DNA of 64,000 bases, taken from contig CAYNFM010000001.1 of NCBI GenBank assembly GCA_964396415.1, positions 69,143 through 133,142 of the forward strand, given 5' to 3'. The position numbers were made by a program, and so were the translations under genes. The stretch is from UBA1306 sp964396415 (lineage in GTDB: Bacteria; Spirochaetota; Spirochaetia; Treponematales; Rectinemataceae). Positions 1-8,049 of the stretch are shown piece by piece (the first letter of the stretch is position 1; every line of letters starts with the position of its first letter). Under the pieces are notes generated by a model. It saw nothing but the letters and a program-made list of their open reading frames with translations, was not told where the DNA came from and made no database searches.

Positions 1-101
1 ACTCTGCCATTGATATCGACGAGTTGATCGATCTTCAATGGCGCATCGAGTTCCTGGCTCTCGCCCTCCGGATATACAATAAAGCATTCCTCGATCGTCA
101 T
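1..101 (-). CDS. partial gene start, unknown conserved-looking protein
   Basis: The reverse strand from 101 down to the window edge is an open frame of 33 codons beginning MTIEECFIVYPEGESQEL, with GC-rich third positions like its neighbours. The rest of the gene lies outside the window. There is no Shine-Dalgarno sequence, but a good sigma-70-type promoter (111-140) ends only 9 bases upstream, so the mRNA would be leaderless or nearly so. I do not recognise the family from this fragment. The divergent position opposite mraZ and the promoter support a real gene; the short length limits confidence. Confidence 0.5.
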   Translation of the reverse strand, partial: MTIEECFIVYPEGESQELDAPLKIDQLVDINGR

Positions 102-110
102 ATGCAAAAA

Positions 111-140
111 AGAATACGTCTTTGAGATGGCCTTTGTAAA
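111..140 (-). promoter_or_regulatory. sigma-70-type promoter for the leftward gene
   Basis: On the minus strand TTTACA (135-140), an 18-base spacer, then TATTCT (111-116). The -10 box ends 9 bases before the ATG at 101, which predicts a start of transcription within a few bases of the start codon. Confidence 0.45.
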
Positions 141-394
141 TATCGTTTACTCGGCCAACCCCGCACCCGTAGACAGAAAGGAAGATATTTCGCAGCTCTC
201 TTTTCCTATCGGTCCTTCGATTTTTACCAGAAGGAAAATGAATCGGCATAGTTCTTCATTTACAGATTTAGAATTACTTCAATTCCACTTTCTCTGTCGA
301 TCCTTTCGGTCGAGACTCTGCGATACCTATACATGCGTCGAGGCTTTCTGTCATAAAATAGGGTTCTGTCGAGTGTTTTTTGAATTTAGCTTTG

Positions 395-425
395 TTGACA
401 GTTCCTCATCCCGAAGTAGTATACA
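395..425 (+). promoter_or_regulatory. sigma-70-type promoter of the mraZ (dcw) operon
   Basis: TTGACA (395-400) is a perfect -35 box. TATACA (420-425) is the best -10 match, with a long 19-base spacer. The predicted transcription start near 432 lies at the edge of the MraZ repeat array, which fits autorepression. Confidence 0.5.
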
Positions 426-432
426 GTGCGTG

Positions 433-472
433 GTGGGAAAAAGTGGTAAAACGTAGGAACTTGTGGCAATGA
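433..472 (+). promoter_or_regulatory. MraZ operator: four direct repeats at exact 10-base period
   Basis: Four decamers start at 433, 443, 453 and 463: GTGGGAAAAA, GTGGTAAAAC, GTAGGAACTT, GTGGCAATGA. The core TGGGA-like box recurs every 10 bases with 5-base gaps, the architecture known for the Escherichia coli MraZ binding region (TGGGN boxes spaced by 5). The third and fourth repeats cover the ribosome-binding site and the start codon of mraZ, so bound MraZ could block both transcription and initiation. Confidence 0.7.
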
Positions 473-912
473 ATCTACTTACTGGCGAGTTCAGGAATAC
501 CCTGGACGAAAAAGGACGACTTTCTCTTCCGGCGAGGCTCCGAGGAGAGCTGCCAGGGAGCGAGCTGGTCCTTACACAGGGAGTGGATTCATGTCTCTGG
601 CTTTTCCCGCCCGATCAGTGGGCCGCGCTTTCGAAGAAGCTCATGGAGTCGACGAGTCTTTTCGCTGCTAGAGCACGTCTCGTGCAGAGGCGTATCATCG
701 CGCCCGCTCAGGAGGTAGAGGTCGATAAACTCGGTAGGATAGCCATTCCTCAGAGCCTTCGCGAATTCGCGGGCTTGACTAAGGAATGCGTAATCCTTGG
801 CATTTCGAAGTACGTCGAGATTTGGGACGGCGAAGCGTATCGAAAGTATTTGGAGGAAAACGAGTCCGAATTCCTGGCCGCGGCCGAAGAACTGGGAGGC
901 CTGACGCTATAA
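469..912 (+). CDS. mraZ: transcriptional regulator MraZ
   Basis: MraZ is a ring-forming DNA-binding protein of the AbrB/SpoVT fold that represses its own division and cell-wall operon. The 147-residue protein begins MNLLTGEFRNTLDEKGRLSL and repeats the same half-motif at about residues 89-96 (DKLGRIAI), the two-fold internal repeat typical of the family. I prefer ATG at 469 over the in-frame GTG at 463: 469 lies 10 bases after AGGA (455-458) and gives the usual family N-terminus. It is first in the operon and its own predicted binding repeats lie immediately upstream and overlap the start. Confidence 0.93.
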   Translation: MNLLTGEFRNTLDEKGRLSLPARLRGELPGSELVLTQGVDSCLWLFPPDQWAALSKKLMESTSLFAARARLVQRRIIAPAQEVEVDKLGRIAIPQSLREFAGLTKECVILGISKYVEIWDGEAYRKYLEENESEFLAAAEELGGLTL

Positions 913-927
913 AGCGTCGGGACGGTC

Positions 928-1911
928 ATGGTAGGAATCGTCCATACGCCCGTCATGCTCGACGAGATATTGTCCTTTCTCGTCCCGCAGAGTGACCATG
1001 CGCTGATGCTCGATTGCACGCTGGGGGAGGGAGGCCATGCCGAGGCCTTCCTTGCGCGCTATCCAGGCATCAGCTGCCTTGGCATCGATGCGGACCCGGA
1101 CATTCAGGCGAGGGCGCGGGAACGCCTTTCGCCATACGCCGGAAGGGTGATGTACCGCCAGGGATACTTCGACGATATCCTGGAAAGCTGGGATGGGCGA
1201 AGCCCAGATATCGTGCTTTTCGATCTCGGTATATCGATGTTCCATTTCGCCGAGTCGGGACGGGGCTTCGGCCATGGCAAGGACGAGAAGCTCGATATGA
1301 GGCTCTCGCCCGAGGCGCCGAGAAGCGCGGCGCGCCTGCTGGCCGAGGAGCCCGAGGAAGAGATCGCCCGCATCATCTACGTATATGGCGAGGAAAGGAT
1401 GTCGCGGCGAATCGCGAAGGCGATAGTCCAGGAGAGGAGGAAGGGAGGCATCGAGACGACCAGGGAGCTCGCCGAGCTCGTATGGAACGCGGTCCCACAG
1501 GCATATCGTCATGGTCGCCTCCATCCCGCCACGAGGACCTTCCAGGCTTTGCGCATCGCCGTCAACGATGAGCTCGGACGTGCCGAGCGCGGGATAAGGC
1601 GAGCGGTCGCCCTTCTCGCGTCCGGTGGCCTGATCGCGGTCCTCTCGTTTCACTCCCTTGAGGATCGCGTGGCCAAGAACGTCCTGCGCGAGTTCGCTGG
1701 ACATCGATCGGCGAATGACGGCTTTCCCGGAAGCGCTAATCCTCCGATACCATTGAATGAGAGGGTGGGCGGGCTTCCTGCGCTCGAGCTCGTCACCAAA
1801 AAGCCGCTTGCGCCTACGCCGGGGGAGATCGCGCGCAACCCGGCCTCGCGTAGCGCCAAGCTGCGCGTCGCGCGAAAGATGGGCGGCGGAACCGGGAGGA
1901 CTGCGGCATGA
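928..1911 (+). CDS. rsmH: 16S rRNA (cytosine(1402)-N4)-methyltransferase RsmH
   Basis: RsmH (MraW) methylates N4 of C1402 in the decoding centre of 16S rRNA using S-adenosylmethionine. The 327-residue protein shows the family N-terminus HTPVML (residues 6-11), the SAM-binding LDCTLGEGGHAEA segment near residue 28, FDLGIS near residue 95, and the C-terminal SFHSLEDR and SAKLRVARK motifs. Length is normal (about 310-320). It follows mraZ by 15 bases and its stop overlaps the next start (ATGA), so the three genes are read as one message. The long antisense frame over this gene is a GC artefact. Confidence 0.96.
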   Translation: MVGIVHTPVMLDEILSFLVPQSDHALMLDCTLGEGGHAEAFLARYPGISCLGIDADPDIQARARERLSPYAGRVMYRQGYFDDILESWDGRSPDIVLFDLGISMFHFAESGRGFGHGKDEKLDMRLSPEAPRSAARLLAEEPEEEIARIIYVYGEERMSRRIAKAIVQERRKGGIETTRELAELVWNAVPQAYRHGRLHPATRTFQALRIAVNDELGRAERGIRRAVALLASGGLIAVLSFHSLEDRVAKNVLREFAGHRSANDGFPGSANPPIPLNERVGGLPALELVTKKPLAPTPGEIARNPASRSAKLRVARKMGGGTGRTAA

Positions 1912-2195
1912 AGTCTGGAACGCTATTCGCGATTATCTTATCGATTCCCATATTGCTTATCGCGGTCGCGTGGCAGGCGGGACGTTTCGATACGCTCGCC
2001 GTGGAGGCAAGGCGCCTCGAAGCTTCGCAGGAGTCCTGGCTGCAGGAAAATCGAAAGCTCGAGGCAGGCATCCGCGTCTTGTCGAGCAGGGAGAGGGCCG
2101 CGGCTCTCGCCCGGAGCCTCGGACTGGAGATAGCCGGTCCGGAACGTCGCCTGCGCGTGGTATTGCCGGGCGCGGTAGAGGGATCGGGCAATTGA
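1908..2195 (+). CDS. ftsL: FtsL-like division protein
   Basis: A 95-residue bitopic protein: short cytoplasmic tail, one membrane segment (about residues 5-24), then a charged heptad-like stretch (about 30-70) that should form a coiled coil in the periplasm. That architecture, the size and the position directly after rsmH identify it as the FtsL-type scaffold that works with FtsQ/DivIB and FtsB. FtsL sequences diverge strongly, so the call rests mainly on position and topology. Start overlaps the rsmH stop (ATGA), and its own stop overlaps the murF start (TTGA). Confidence 0.75.
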   Translation: MKSGTLFAIILSIPILLIAVAWQAGRFDTLAVEARRLEASQESWLQENRKLEAGIRVLSSRERAAALARSLGLEIAGPERRLRVVLPGAVEGSGN

Positions 2196-3598
2196 CAGAT
2201 GCATCCGCGCCGTTATTCACGGCGATTGAAATCGCCGCGATAACCGGCGCTATCCTTGACGGCGAGCCCAAGGCGCTCGTCGAATCGGTCGTGGTCGACT
2301 CCCGCAAGGCCGCTGCGCGCTCGCTTTTCGTCGCCCTGCCGGGAGGACGCGTCGACGGCCATTCATATATAAACGCGGCTATCGAGTCGGGCGCCTCTTG
2401 CGTCCTCGCGCGATCAGACCGGCGCGCCGAAGTCGAGGCCGCGAGTCTCGCTCTGGCCAGCCGAAAGGGAACGGCGCTCGCATTTGTTCCCGATAGCCTC
2501 GCGGCCCTGCAGTCCCTGGCTCGCGCCCACCGTCGCCGCTTCCCGAGGCTGCTTCGGATCGGCGTGACCGGTTCGAGCGGAAAGAGCACTACTAAGGAAT
2601 GCATCGCTTCGGTGCTGGGCCTCTCCCGCGCGATAATCTTCAATCACGGGAACATGAACTCCGATATCGGCCTCCCTTTGTCCGTTTTTTCGATTATCGA
2701 GACGCATAAGGCGGGAATATTCGAGATGGGTATGAACAGGCCGGGTGAAATGGGGGAGTTGGCCTCTGTTCTCGAGCCCGATATCGCCCTGATAACCAAT
2801 GTCGGGACCGCCCATATCGGTATTCTCGGCTCGCGTGACGTCATAGCCAAGGAAAAGAAGGAGATATTCTCCCGCTTCGATGGGCGCCAGGCGGGTTTCG
2901 TGTGGGAGGGAGACGACTATCGCGATTTCCTGAAATCCGGAGTCCCTGGCGACATGACGGACTTCGGGCCCAAGAGCACGGTTGGAATGCGGATTCTCGG
3001 TGACCGAGGCCTCGAGGGATACGAACTTTCCTGGGATGGAATCGAGTTTGGATTCTCCCTACCGGGAAGCCACAATCTCCTGAACGCGATCGGCGCCGCT
3101 GCTACGGCTTCGCGCGCGGGGGCTTCCGCTTCTGACGTAGCGAGCGGACTTTCATCGGTGAGGCCGCTTTTCGGACGTTCCGAGATACTAAAAGGCGAGT
3201 TTACCATCGTGCGCGACTGTTACAATTCCAATCCCGACAGCGTCGAGGCGGCGATCGGGCTCTGCGACTCCGTCAAATGGAAGGGCCGTCGCGTCTATGT
3301 GCTGGGCTCGATGCTGGAGCTGGGGTCGGAGTCCGAGGCCGCGCATCGCGCGATGGGCGAAACCGCCGGACGATCCGAAGCAGAAGCCCTTTTCTTTTTC
3401 GGCGAAGAGACGCGACCCGCTTTCGATGCGGCTAGGCTTGCCGGGTTCCGAGGGCTCGCGGTCTTCGAGACCGATTTCGACAGGCTGCTAGCCGCGGTTC
3501 GCGGATATATCGCCCGAGGGGATCTCGTCCTTCTCAAGGCATCGCGGGGAATGGCGCTCGAACGGCTGGCCGAAGCGCTCTCTGGACGGGAGGCATAG
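2192..3598 (+). CDS. murF: UDP-MurNAc-tripeptide--D-Ala-D-Ala ligase MurF
   Basis: MurF adds D-Ala-D-Ala to the UDP-MurNAc tripeptide, the last cytoplasmic step of the peptide stem, with ATP hydrolysis. The 468-residue protein has the Mur ligase P-loop GVTGSSGKSTTKE (from about residue 124), NHGNMNSDIGLPLS, the FEMGMNRPGEM segment, and the C-terminal-domain motif RDCYNSNPDSVEAAI. The frame is open far upstream, but homology starts at a TTG at 2192 that overlaps the ftsL stop and follows a GAGGGA ribosome-binding site, so I chose it. MurE, the preceding enzyme, is not in this cluster. Confidence 0.93.
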   Translation: MTDASAPLFTAIEIAAITGAILDGEPKALVESVVVDSRKAAARSLFVALPGGRVDGHSYINAAIESGASCVLARSDRRAEVEAASLALASRKGTALAFVPDSLAALQSLARAHRRRFPRLLRIGVTGSSGKSTTKECIASVLGLSRAIIFNHGNMNSDIGLPLSVFSIIETHKAGIFEMGMNRPGEMGELASVLEPDIALITNVGTAHIGILGSRDVIAKEKKEIFSRFDGRQAGFVWEGDDYRDFLKSGVPGDMTDFGPKSTVGMRILGDRGLEGYELSWDGIEFGFSLPGSHNLLNAIGAAATASRAGASASDVASGLSSVRPLFGRSEILKGEFTIVRDCYNSNPDSVEAAIGLCDSVKWKGRRVYVLGSMLELGSESEAAHRAMGETAGRSEAEALFFFGEETRPAFDAARLAGFRGLAVFETDFDRLLAAVRGYIARGDLVLLKASRGMALERLAEALSGREA

Positions 3599-3599
3599 G

Positions 3600-4682
3600 A
3601 TGTTCCTTGCGTTATTCCACGCTCTCGTGAAATACTTCTCGCCTCTCAACGTCTTCAAGTACCTTACCTTTCGCTCGGCCTACGCGGCCGTTACCGCCCT
3701 CCTCATAGCCTTTCTCTTCGGACCGGCCATAATCGCGAAGCTCCGACGCCTCAAGTTCGGGCAGTCGGTTAGGGCCGACGGACCCGAGACCCATCTCGCG
3801 AAGTCGGGGACGCCCACGATGGGCGGCATACTGATCATCGTAGCGGTTTCGGTGGGCGTGCTTTTATGGGCCGACCTTTCCAACGCCTACGTTTGGATCG
3901 CCCTTGGTTCCCTCTTAGGCTTCGGCGTCATCGGCTTCGTCGACGATTGGCTCAAGATAAAGCGCCGCAATTCCGATGGCATCCCTGCATGGGTGAAGCT
4001 GCTTGCGCAGGCTGTCGTCGCGTCGGGCGCCGCCCTGCTCATTTACGATCCGACGAGCATCACGACGACGATGCTGTACGTGCCCTTCTTCAAGGCTCCG
4101 GTCATGGACCTGGGCGTGGCCTGGATTCCGATCGCGATCATTTATGTCGTCTACTGGTCGAATGCCGTCAATATAGCCGACGGTCTCGACGGCCTCGCGA
4201 CTGGCCTCACGATCATGGCCCTCATCGCGTTTTCCGTCCTTACCTACATTACCGGCAGGCCCGACTGGTCCGCCTATTTGAATATCCCCAACGTCAAGGG
4301 CGCGGGCGAGCTGACGGTCTTCAACCTTGCCCTTCTTGGGGCCTGCGTCGGCTTTCTCTGGTTCAACGCCCATCCGGCGGAGGTATTCATGGGGGACGTC
4401 GGGAGCCTCGCGCTCGGGGGAGTCCTGGGCGTGCTCTCCTTGATCGTGAAAAAGGAACTCCTCCTCCTCCTCATCGGAGGTGTCTTCATGATGGAAATCC
4501 TCTCCGTCGTCCTCCAGGTCGGCTATTTTAAATTGAGCAAGGGCAATCGCCTTTTCAGAATGGCGCCTATTCATCATCATTTCGAACTCAAGGGCTGGAA
4601 GGAGACCAAGGTGGTAGCCCGCTTTTGGATACTCGGCGGGCTTTTCGCCATCCTTGCTCTCTCCACCTTGAAGATACAGTGA
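3600..4682 (+). CDS. mraY: phospho-MurNAc-pentapeptide-transferase MraY
   Basis: MraY transfers phospho-MurNAc-pentapeptide to undecaprenyl phosphate to give lipid I at the inner membrane face. The 360-residue protein has about ten hydrophobic helices and all the diagnostic loops: FVDDWLKI (Asp pair), NAVNIADGLDGLATG, FMGDVGSLALGG and the basic MAPIHHHFELKGW loop near the C-terminus. Length matches the family. It starts one base after the murF stop, so the two are translationally coupled. Confidence 0.97.
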   Translation: MFLALFHALVKYFSPLNVFKYLTFRSAYAAVTALLIAFLFGPAIIAKLRRLKFGQSVRADGPETHLAKSGTPTMGGILIIVAVSVGVLLWADLSNAYVWIALGSLLGFGVIGFVDDWLKIKRRNSDGIPAWVKLLAQAVVASGAALLIYDPTSITTTMLYVPFFKAPVMDLGVAWIPIAIIYVVYWSNAVNIADGLDGLATGLTIMALIAFSVLTYITGRPDWSAYLNIPNVKGAGELTVFNLALLGACVGFLWFNAHPAEVFMGDVGSLALGGVLGVLSLIVKKELLLLLIGGVFMMEILSVVLQVGYFKLSKGNRLFRMAPIHHHFELKGWKETKVVARFWILGGLFAILALSTLKIQ

Positions 4683-4689
4683 GGACGGG

Positions 4690-5877
4690 ATGAGATCGGG
4701 ATTCGAGGCCGAACGTTCGAGCGTCGCGCGACAAGGAGACCGCAGCATTCTCGCCGCGGTTTTTCTCCTTGCCGGGATAGGCGTGGCCGCGCTATGGTCC
4801 GCTTCCTCGGAGTACGCGTTGTCGCTCGACAGGCACTCGAGCTTTTTCGCTTTCCGTCAAGCCCTCTTCCTCGTTCCCTCGGCCCTCGTATTCTGGGCTT
4901 GCGCCTCGGTCGATATCCACGCTCTCAGATCTAAGACCGGAGCCTTGACCCTGATCGCGCTCGGGCTCCTCCTGCTGCCTTTCATTCCCGGCCTCGGGGA
5001 GAACCGCAACGGCGCGACGAGATGGATAGACCTGCGCTTCACGACTTTCCAGCCGTCGGAAATATGGAAACCCGCCCTCGTCCTATACCTGGCCCATATA
5101 CTCGACAAGAAGCGCGAGCGGATGCGCGAGAGCGCCGGCGTCCTGGTACCGCCCTTCCTCCTCGTCGCCTTCGGCTGCCTCCTCGTCTACGCGCAGAACG
5201 ACTTTTCGACGGCGGTAATCTCTACGCTCACCGCGATGGCGGTTTTTTGGGTAGCGAGCTCGCCGGTCTCCTTTTTCTTCTGGCTGGGCGCAGCGGCGAC
5301 TCCCCTGGCCGCGCTCTCCATCCTGACCTCCGACTTCAGGCTTCGCCGCATTCTCGCCTTCCTTTTCCCGACATATGAGCCGCATGGCCAGAGCTACCAG
5401 ATCCTCGGCTCGATCAAGGCGATCCGCTCCGGGGGGCTCCTGGGGAAAGGTTTCGGTCTCGGTTCGCTGAAGCGAGGCTCCATACCCGAGGTACAGTCCG
5501 ATTTCATTTTCGCCGCATGGACAGAGGAGACCGGCCTCGTAGGCGCGATGGCCGTTCTCGCGCTGTTCGGTTTCGTCTCTTGGCGCGCCTTCAGGATCGC
5601 CTTTTCGGAGACCGATTCCTATCGCTCCTATCTCGGGATGGGAATGGCCTTCCTCCTGAGCCTCGAGACCCTCGTCAACGCGGCCGTCGTCGCTGGAGCG
5701 GTGCCCGCGACGGGCATGGCCCTGCCCTTCTTCTCTGCCGGAGGCTCCTCGCTGATTTCCACGGCGATTTCTTGCGGCCTCCTCTTCAACCTGAGCTCGA
5801 GCCCGAGCTCGAACCCAGGAACGCCCGGCTCGGGCAACGCGTTCGAATCGTCTTCGAGGGAGGCCGTCGATGTCTGA
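4690..5877 (+). CDS. ftsW: SEDS peptidoglycan polymerase FtsW
   Basis: FtsW is the septal SEDS glycosyltransferase that polymerises lipid II together with a class B penicillin-binding protein. The 395-residue protein has about ten membrane segments, the NGATRWIDL loop, the GLGLGSLK-type stretch and the conserved PATGMALPFFSAGGSSLI signature near the C-terminus. The usual partner gene ftsI is not in this cluster. Its tail is a short Ser/Pro-rich repeat (SSSPSSNPG). The last 8 bases overlap the ftsQ start. FtsW rather than RodA is chosen because of its place in the dcw cluster. Confidence 0.92.
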   Translation: MRSGFEAERSSVARQGDRSILAAVFLLAGIGVAALWSASSEYALSLDRHSSFFAFRQALFLVPSALVFWACASVDIHALRSKTGALTLIALGLLLLPFIPGLGENRNGATRWIDLRFTTFQPSEIWKPALVLYLAHILDKKRERMRESAGVLVPPFLLVAFGCLLVYAQNDFSTAVISTLTAMAVFWVASSPVSFFFWLGAAATPLAALSILTSDFRLRRILAFLFPTYEPHGQSYQILGSIKAIRSGGLLGKGFGLGSLKRGSIPEVQSDFIFAAWTEETGLVGAMAVLALFGFVSWRAFRIAFSETDSYRSYLGMGMAFLLSLETLVNAAVVAGAVPATGMALPFFSAGGSSLISTAISCGLLFNLSSSPSSNPGTPGSGNAFESSSREAVDV

Positions 5878-6745
5878 TTACGCGGCCAGGCCCGTCGGCA
5901 ACGTACGGCCTCCGCGGGGTCGAGGCGCCGGCCGCGGGAAATTCGAAGGGGCATCGAAAACTCAAGAGCGCATTCTCTCCATATCCCTTGCCGTCGTCGC
6001 TTCGCTCGCCCTCGTCGCGATCGGCCTCCTGGTCCTTCCTCCCCTCCTTCGCATAACGCGTTACGAGATCTCGGGAAACGCCACGATGACGCGCGGGGAA
6101 GTGCTCTCCTCGGCACTGATACACGATCGCGAGTACTTCTTTTCTCTCGACGTCGCGCGGGTCGAGTCCGCTTTGGAAACCGACCCCCGCGTCGAATCGG
6201 CAAAGGCGTGGAAGCTCTTCCCGAACGGACTGGAAATGGTCGTGAGAGAGCGGAGGGCGGTCGCCGAGGCCGTCGTATCGCTCGAGGGACGGCCCGCGGT
6301 CGTGAGCATCGACGCCGAAGGCGTCGCCTTCGCCCGTGCCGGGCAGGAAGCGGCCTCGTCGGTTCCCGTGCTCTCGGGTATCCGATTCGAGGGTTTCCGC
6401 CTGGGGACGCGGCTCCCCCCGGCCTTCGCCGAGCTTCTGGCATCTCTTGGAGAGATTCAGGCGAGCGAGCCCGCGCTCCTCGCGGCGATCTCGGAGATTC
6501 GAGTGGTCACGGCCGCGCCGCCCGGCGGGGCGACGTATGGCCCGGCCATCGCCGAGCTTGTCATCTATCCCCTGAATCAACATATTCCGGTACGGGCGAG
6601 CGCGTCTCTCGATGCATCCTCGCTGCGCTCGATCATTCTCGTCCTCGACGTCCTCGGGACGCGGGGAATCGCCGCATCGGTCCAGGAGATCGATTTTCGG
6701 ACCGGAACGGTAGTGTTCCGCAGCAAGGAGGGACAGTCTGGCTGA
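5870..6745 (+). CDS. ftsQ: division protein FtsQ/DivIB with POTRA domain
   Basis: A 291-residue protein with a basic cytoplasmic tail (about 1-38), one membrane helix (about 39-62) and a periplasmic POTRA domain starting at ITRYEISGNATMTRGEV, followed by the FtsQ beta domain. FtsQ/DivIB joins FtsL and FtsB in the divisome core. Sequence similarity between FtsQ proteins is low; topology, the POTRA start and the position between ftsW and ftsA decide the call. The end overlaps the ftsA start by 8 bases. Confidence 0.9.
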   Translation: MSDYAARPVGNVRPPRGRGAGRGKFEGASKTQERILSISLAVVASLALVAIGLLVLPPLLRITRYEISGNATMTRGEVLSSALIHDREYFFSLDVARVESALETDPRVESAKAWKLFPNGLEMVVRERRAVAEAVVSLEGRPAVVSIDAEGVAFARAGQEAASSVPVLSGIRFEGFRLGTRLPPAFAELLASLGEIQASEPALLAAISEIRVVTAAPPGGATYGPAIAELVIYPLNQHIPVRASASLDASSLRSIILVLDVLGTRGIAASVQEIDFRTGTVVFRSKEGQSG

Positions 6746-7997
6746 CAACCTAATAGTCGGTCTCGATGTCGGCACAACGAATTCTCGTGCCGTCGTCGGG
6801 GAATACAACGAGAACGGAGTCCTCGAGATCATCGGCGTGGGCGTGGCTCCCTCTTCCGGGCTCCGTCGCGGCGTAGTCGTCAATATCGAGTCCACCCTCG
6901 CATCGGTGGCGGCCGCGGTCGAGGCGGCGGAGCTCATGTCCGGTCGGGAGGTTAGGGACGTTTATTGCGGCGCGGCGGGCGCGAGCGTCGAGGGCATAAA
7001 CTCGCGAGGCGTCGTCGCGGTGACGGGCAGGGGACGAGAGATCACTCACGAGGACGTAGACAGGGTCATCGAGGCGGCCAGGGCGGTGGTGATACCCATG
7101 GATCGCGAGGTTCTCCACGTCATCCCTCAATCCTTCATCGTGGATGACCAGAAGGGAATCCGCAATCCCCTCGACATGATCGGCGTTCGCCTCGAGGCCG
7201 AGGTGCATATCATCACCGGAGCGGTCACGACGGCGCAGAATCTCGTGAAATGCGTGAACCGCGCGGGCTTCAAGGTGAATAAGCTCATGTTGCAGAGCCT
7301 GGCCGCCGCGCGCGCGGTGCTCAGCTCCGACGAGAAAGAGCTAGGCTGCCTTCTCGTGGACCTGGGGGGGGGCACGACCGATGTCCTCGTCTATTCCGAG
7401 GGCGCGCCCTATTTCTCGAGCGTGATCGCCGTCGGGGGGACCCAGGTCACGAACGACCTCTCGATCATGCTGAGCATCCCCGCGGAAGCCGCCGAGCGCC
7501 TGAAATGCGAGTCGGCCTCTGCCTGGCTGGAGTCCGTCGAGCCCGACGAGACTGTGATCGTGCCCGGCATCGGGGGGAGGTCTCCGGCGGAGACCCCGAG
7601 GCGTCGTCTTTGCTCGATCGTCCAGCCTCGCATGGAGGAAATTTTCGTCATGGTCCGTGAACGAGTGGAAAAAATGGGCCACTGGAAACACATCAAAGGA
7701 GGCGTCGTGCTGACCGGGGGCGGAGCCCTCATGCAGGGCACCGCCGAGCTGGCGCAGGACATCTTCCAGATGCCCGTAAGAGTCGGCAACCCGATCACCC
7801 TCGGCGGTCTGGTGGAGGAATACCGTAGTCCGCTCTATGCCACTGCGGTTGGCTTGGTCCTGATGGGGGCCGAGGACTCGCAACCGCAGGAGTCCAGGGG
7901 CCAGAGACCCATGGAACGGCAATCTAAGAACAGGGGGCCGGAGGGAAGCGGCATGCTTTCGCGTTTCGCCGAATGGATTAGGAAGGGATTTTTCTGA
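6738..7997 (+). CDS. ftsA: cell division protein FtsA, probable CTG start
   Basis: FtsA is the actin-like ATPase that ties FtsZ filaments to the membrane. The protein reads LADNLIVGLDVGTTNSRAVV from 6738: the phosphate-1 motif GLDVGTTNS is essential, so the first ATG in frame (6837) would be too late. No ATG, GTG or TTG lies in the right place. CTG at 6738 sits 6 bases after a strong AAGGAGGGA ribosome-binding site (6725-6733) and gives 419 residues, the normal size. Other motifs: LVDLGGGTTDVLVY, GGVVLTGGGALM and a C-terminal amphipathic helix (MLSRFAEWIRKGFF) for membrane binding. The GGG codons of the phosphate-2 loop form a run of nine G (7364-7372). Confidence 0.93.
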   Translation: MADNLIVGLDVGTTNSRAVVGEYNENGVLEIIGVGVAPSSGLRRGVVVNIESTLASVAAAVEAAELMSGREVRDVYCGAAGASVEGINSRGVVAVTGRGREITHEDVDRVIEAARAVVIPMDREVLHVIPQSFIVDDQKGIRNPLDMIGVRLEAEVHIITGAVTTAQNLVKCVNRAGFKVNKLMLQSLAAARAVLSSDEKELGCLLVDLGGGTTDVLVYSEGAPYFSSVIAVGGTQVTNDLSIMLSIPAEAAERLKCESASAWLESVEPDETVIVPGIGGRSPAETPRRRLCSIVQPRMEEIFVMVRERVEKMGHWKHIKGGVVLTGGGALMQGTAELAQDIFQMPVRVGNPITLGGLVEEYRSPLYATAVGLVLMGAEDSQPQESRGQRPMERQSKNRGPEGSGMLSRFAEWIRKGFF

Positions 7998-7998
7998 T

Positions 7999-8017
7999 TC
8001 CCGGCGGGGGGCCGGGA
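7999..8017 (+). other. hairpin between ftsA and ftsZ
   Basis: Perfect 7-base inverted repeat TCCCGGC / GCCGGGA around a GGGGG loop, right after the ftsA stop. No T tract follows, so it is not an intrinsic terminator. It could stabilise or mark processing of the message ahead of ftsZ, which needs much more protein than ftsA. Confidence 0.4.
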
Positions 8018-8049
8018 TGAAGCGCTAATGCAAAAGGTTGGGAGGGGAT

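Larger units (their letters stand above)
102..462. other. gene-free control region upstream of mraZ
   Basis: About 360 bases of clearly more AT-rich sequence than the rest of the window. It contains the leftward promoter at 111-140, the rightward promoter at 395-425 and most of the MraZ operator (433-472). A 109-codon open frame lies on the plus strand (127-456), but its composition and residue content do not look like coding sequence of this genome. I see nothing further between about 141 and 394 that I can support. Confidence 0.6.

Noticed and set aside
127..456. 109-codon plus-strand open frame upstream of mraZ
   Set aside because: AT-rich, Ser/Phe/Cys-rich translation with codon use unlike the genome, no ribosome-binding site, and it overlaps the dcw promoter and MraZ operator.
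6837..7997. ftsA starting at ATG 6837
   Set aside because: Would delete the GLDVGTTNS phosphate loop and leave 33 well-conserved residues untranslated.
7999..8017. Transcription terminator between ftsA and ftsZ
   Set aside because: The hairpin has no following T tract and ftsZ continues 33 bases later with no promoter of its own visible.
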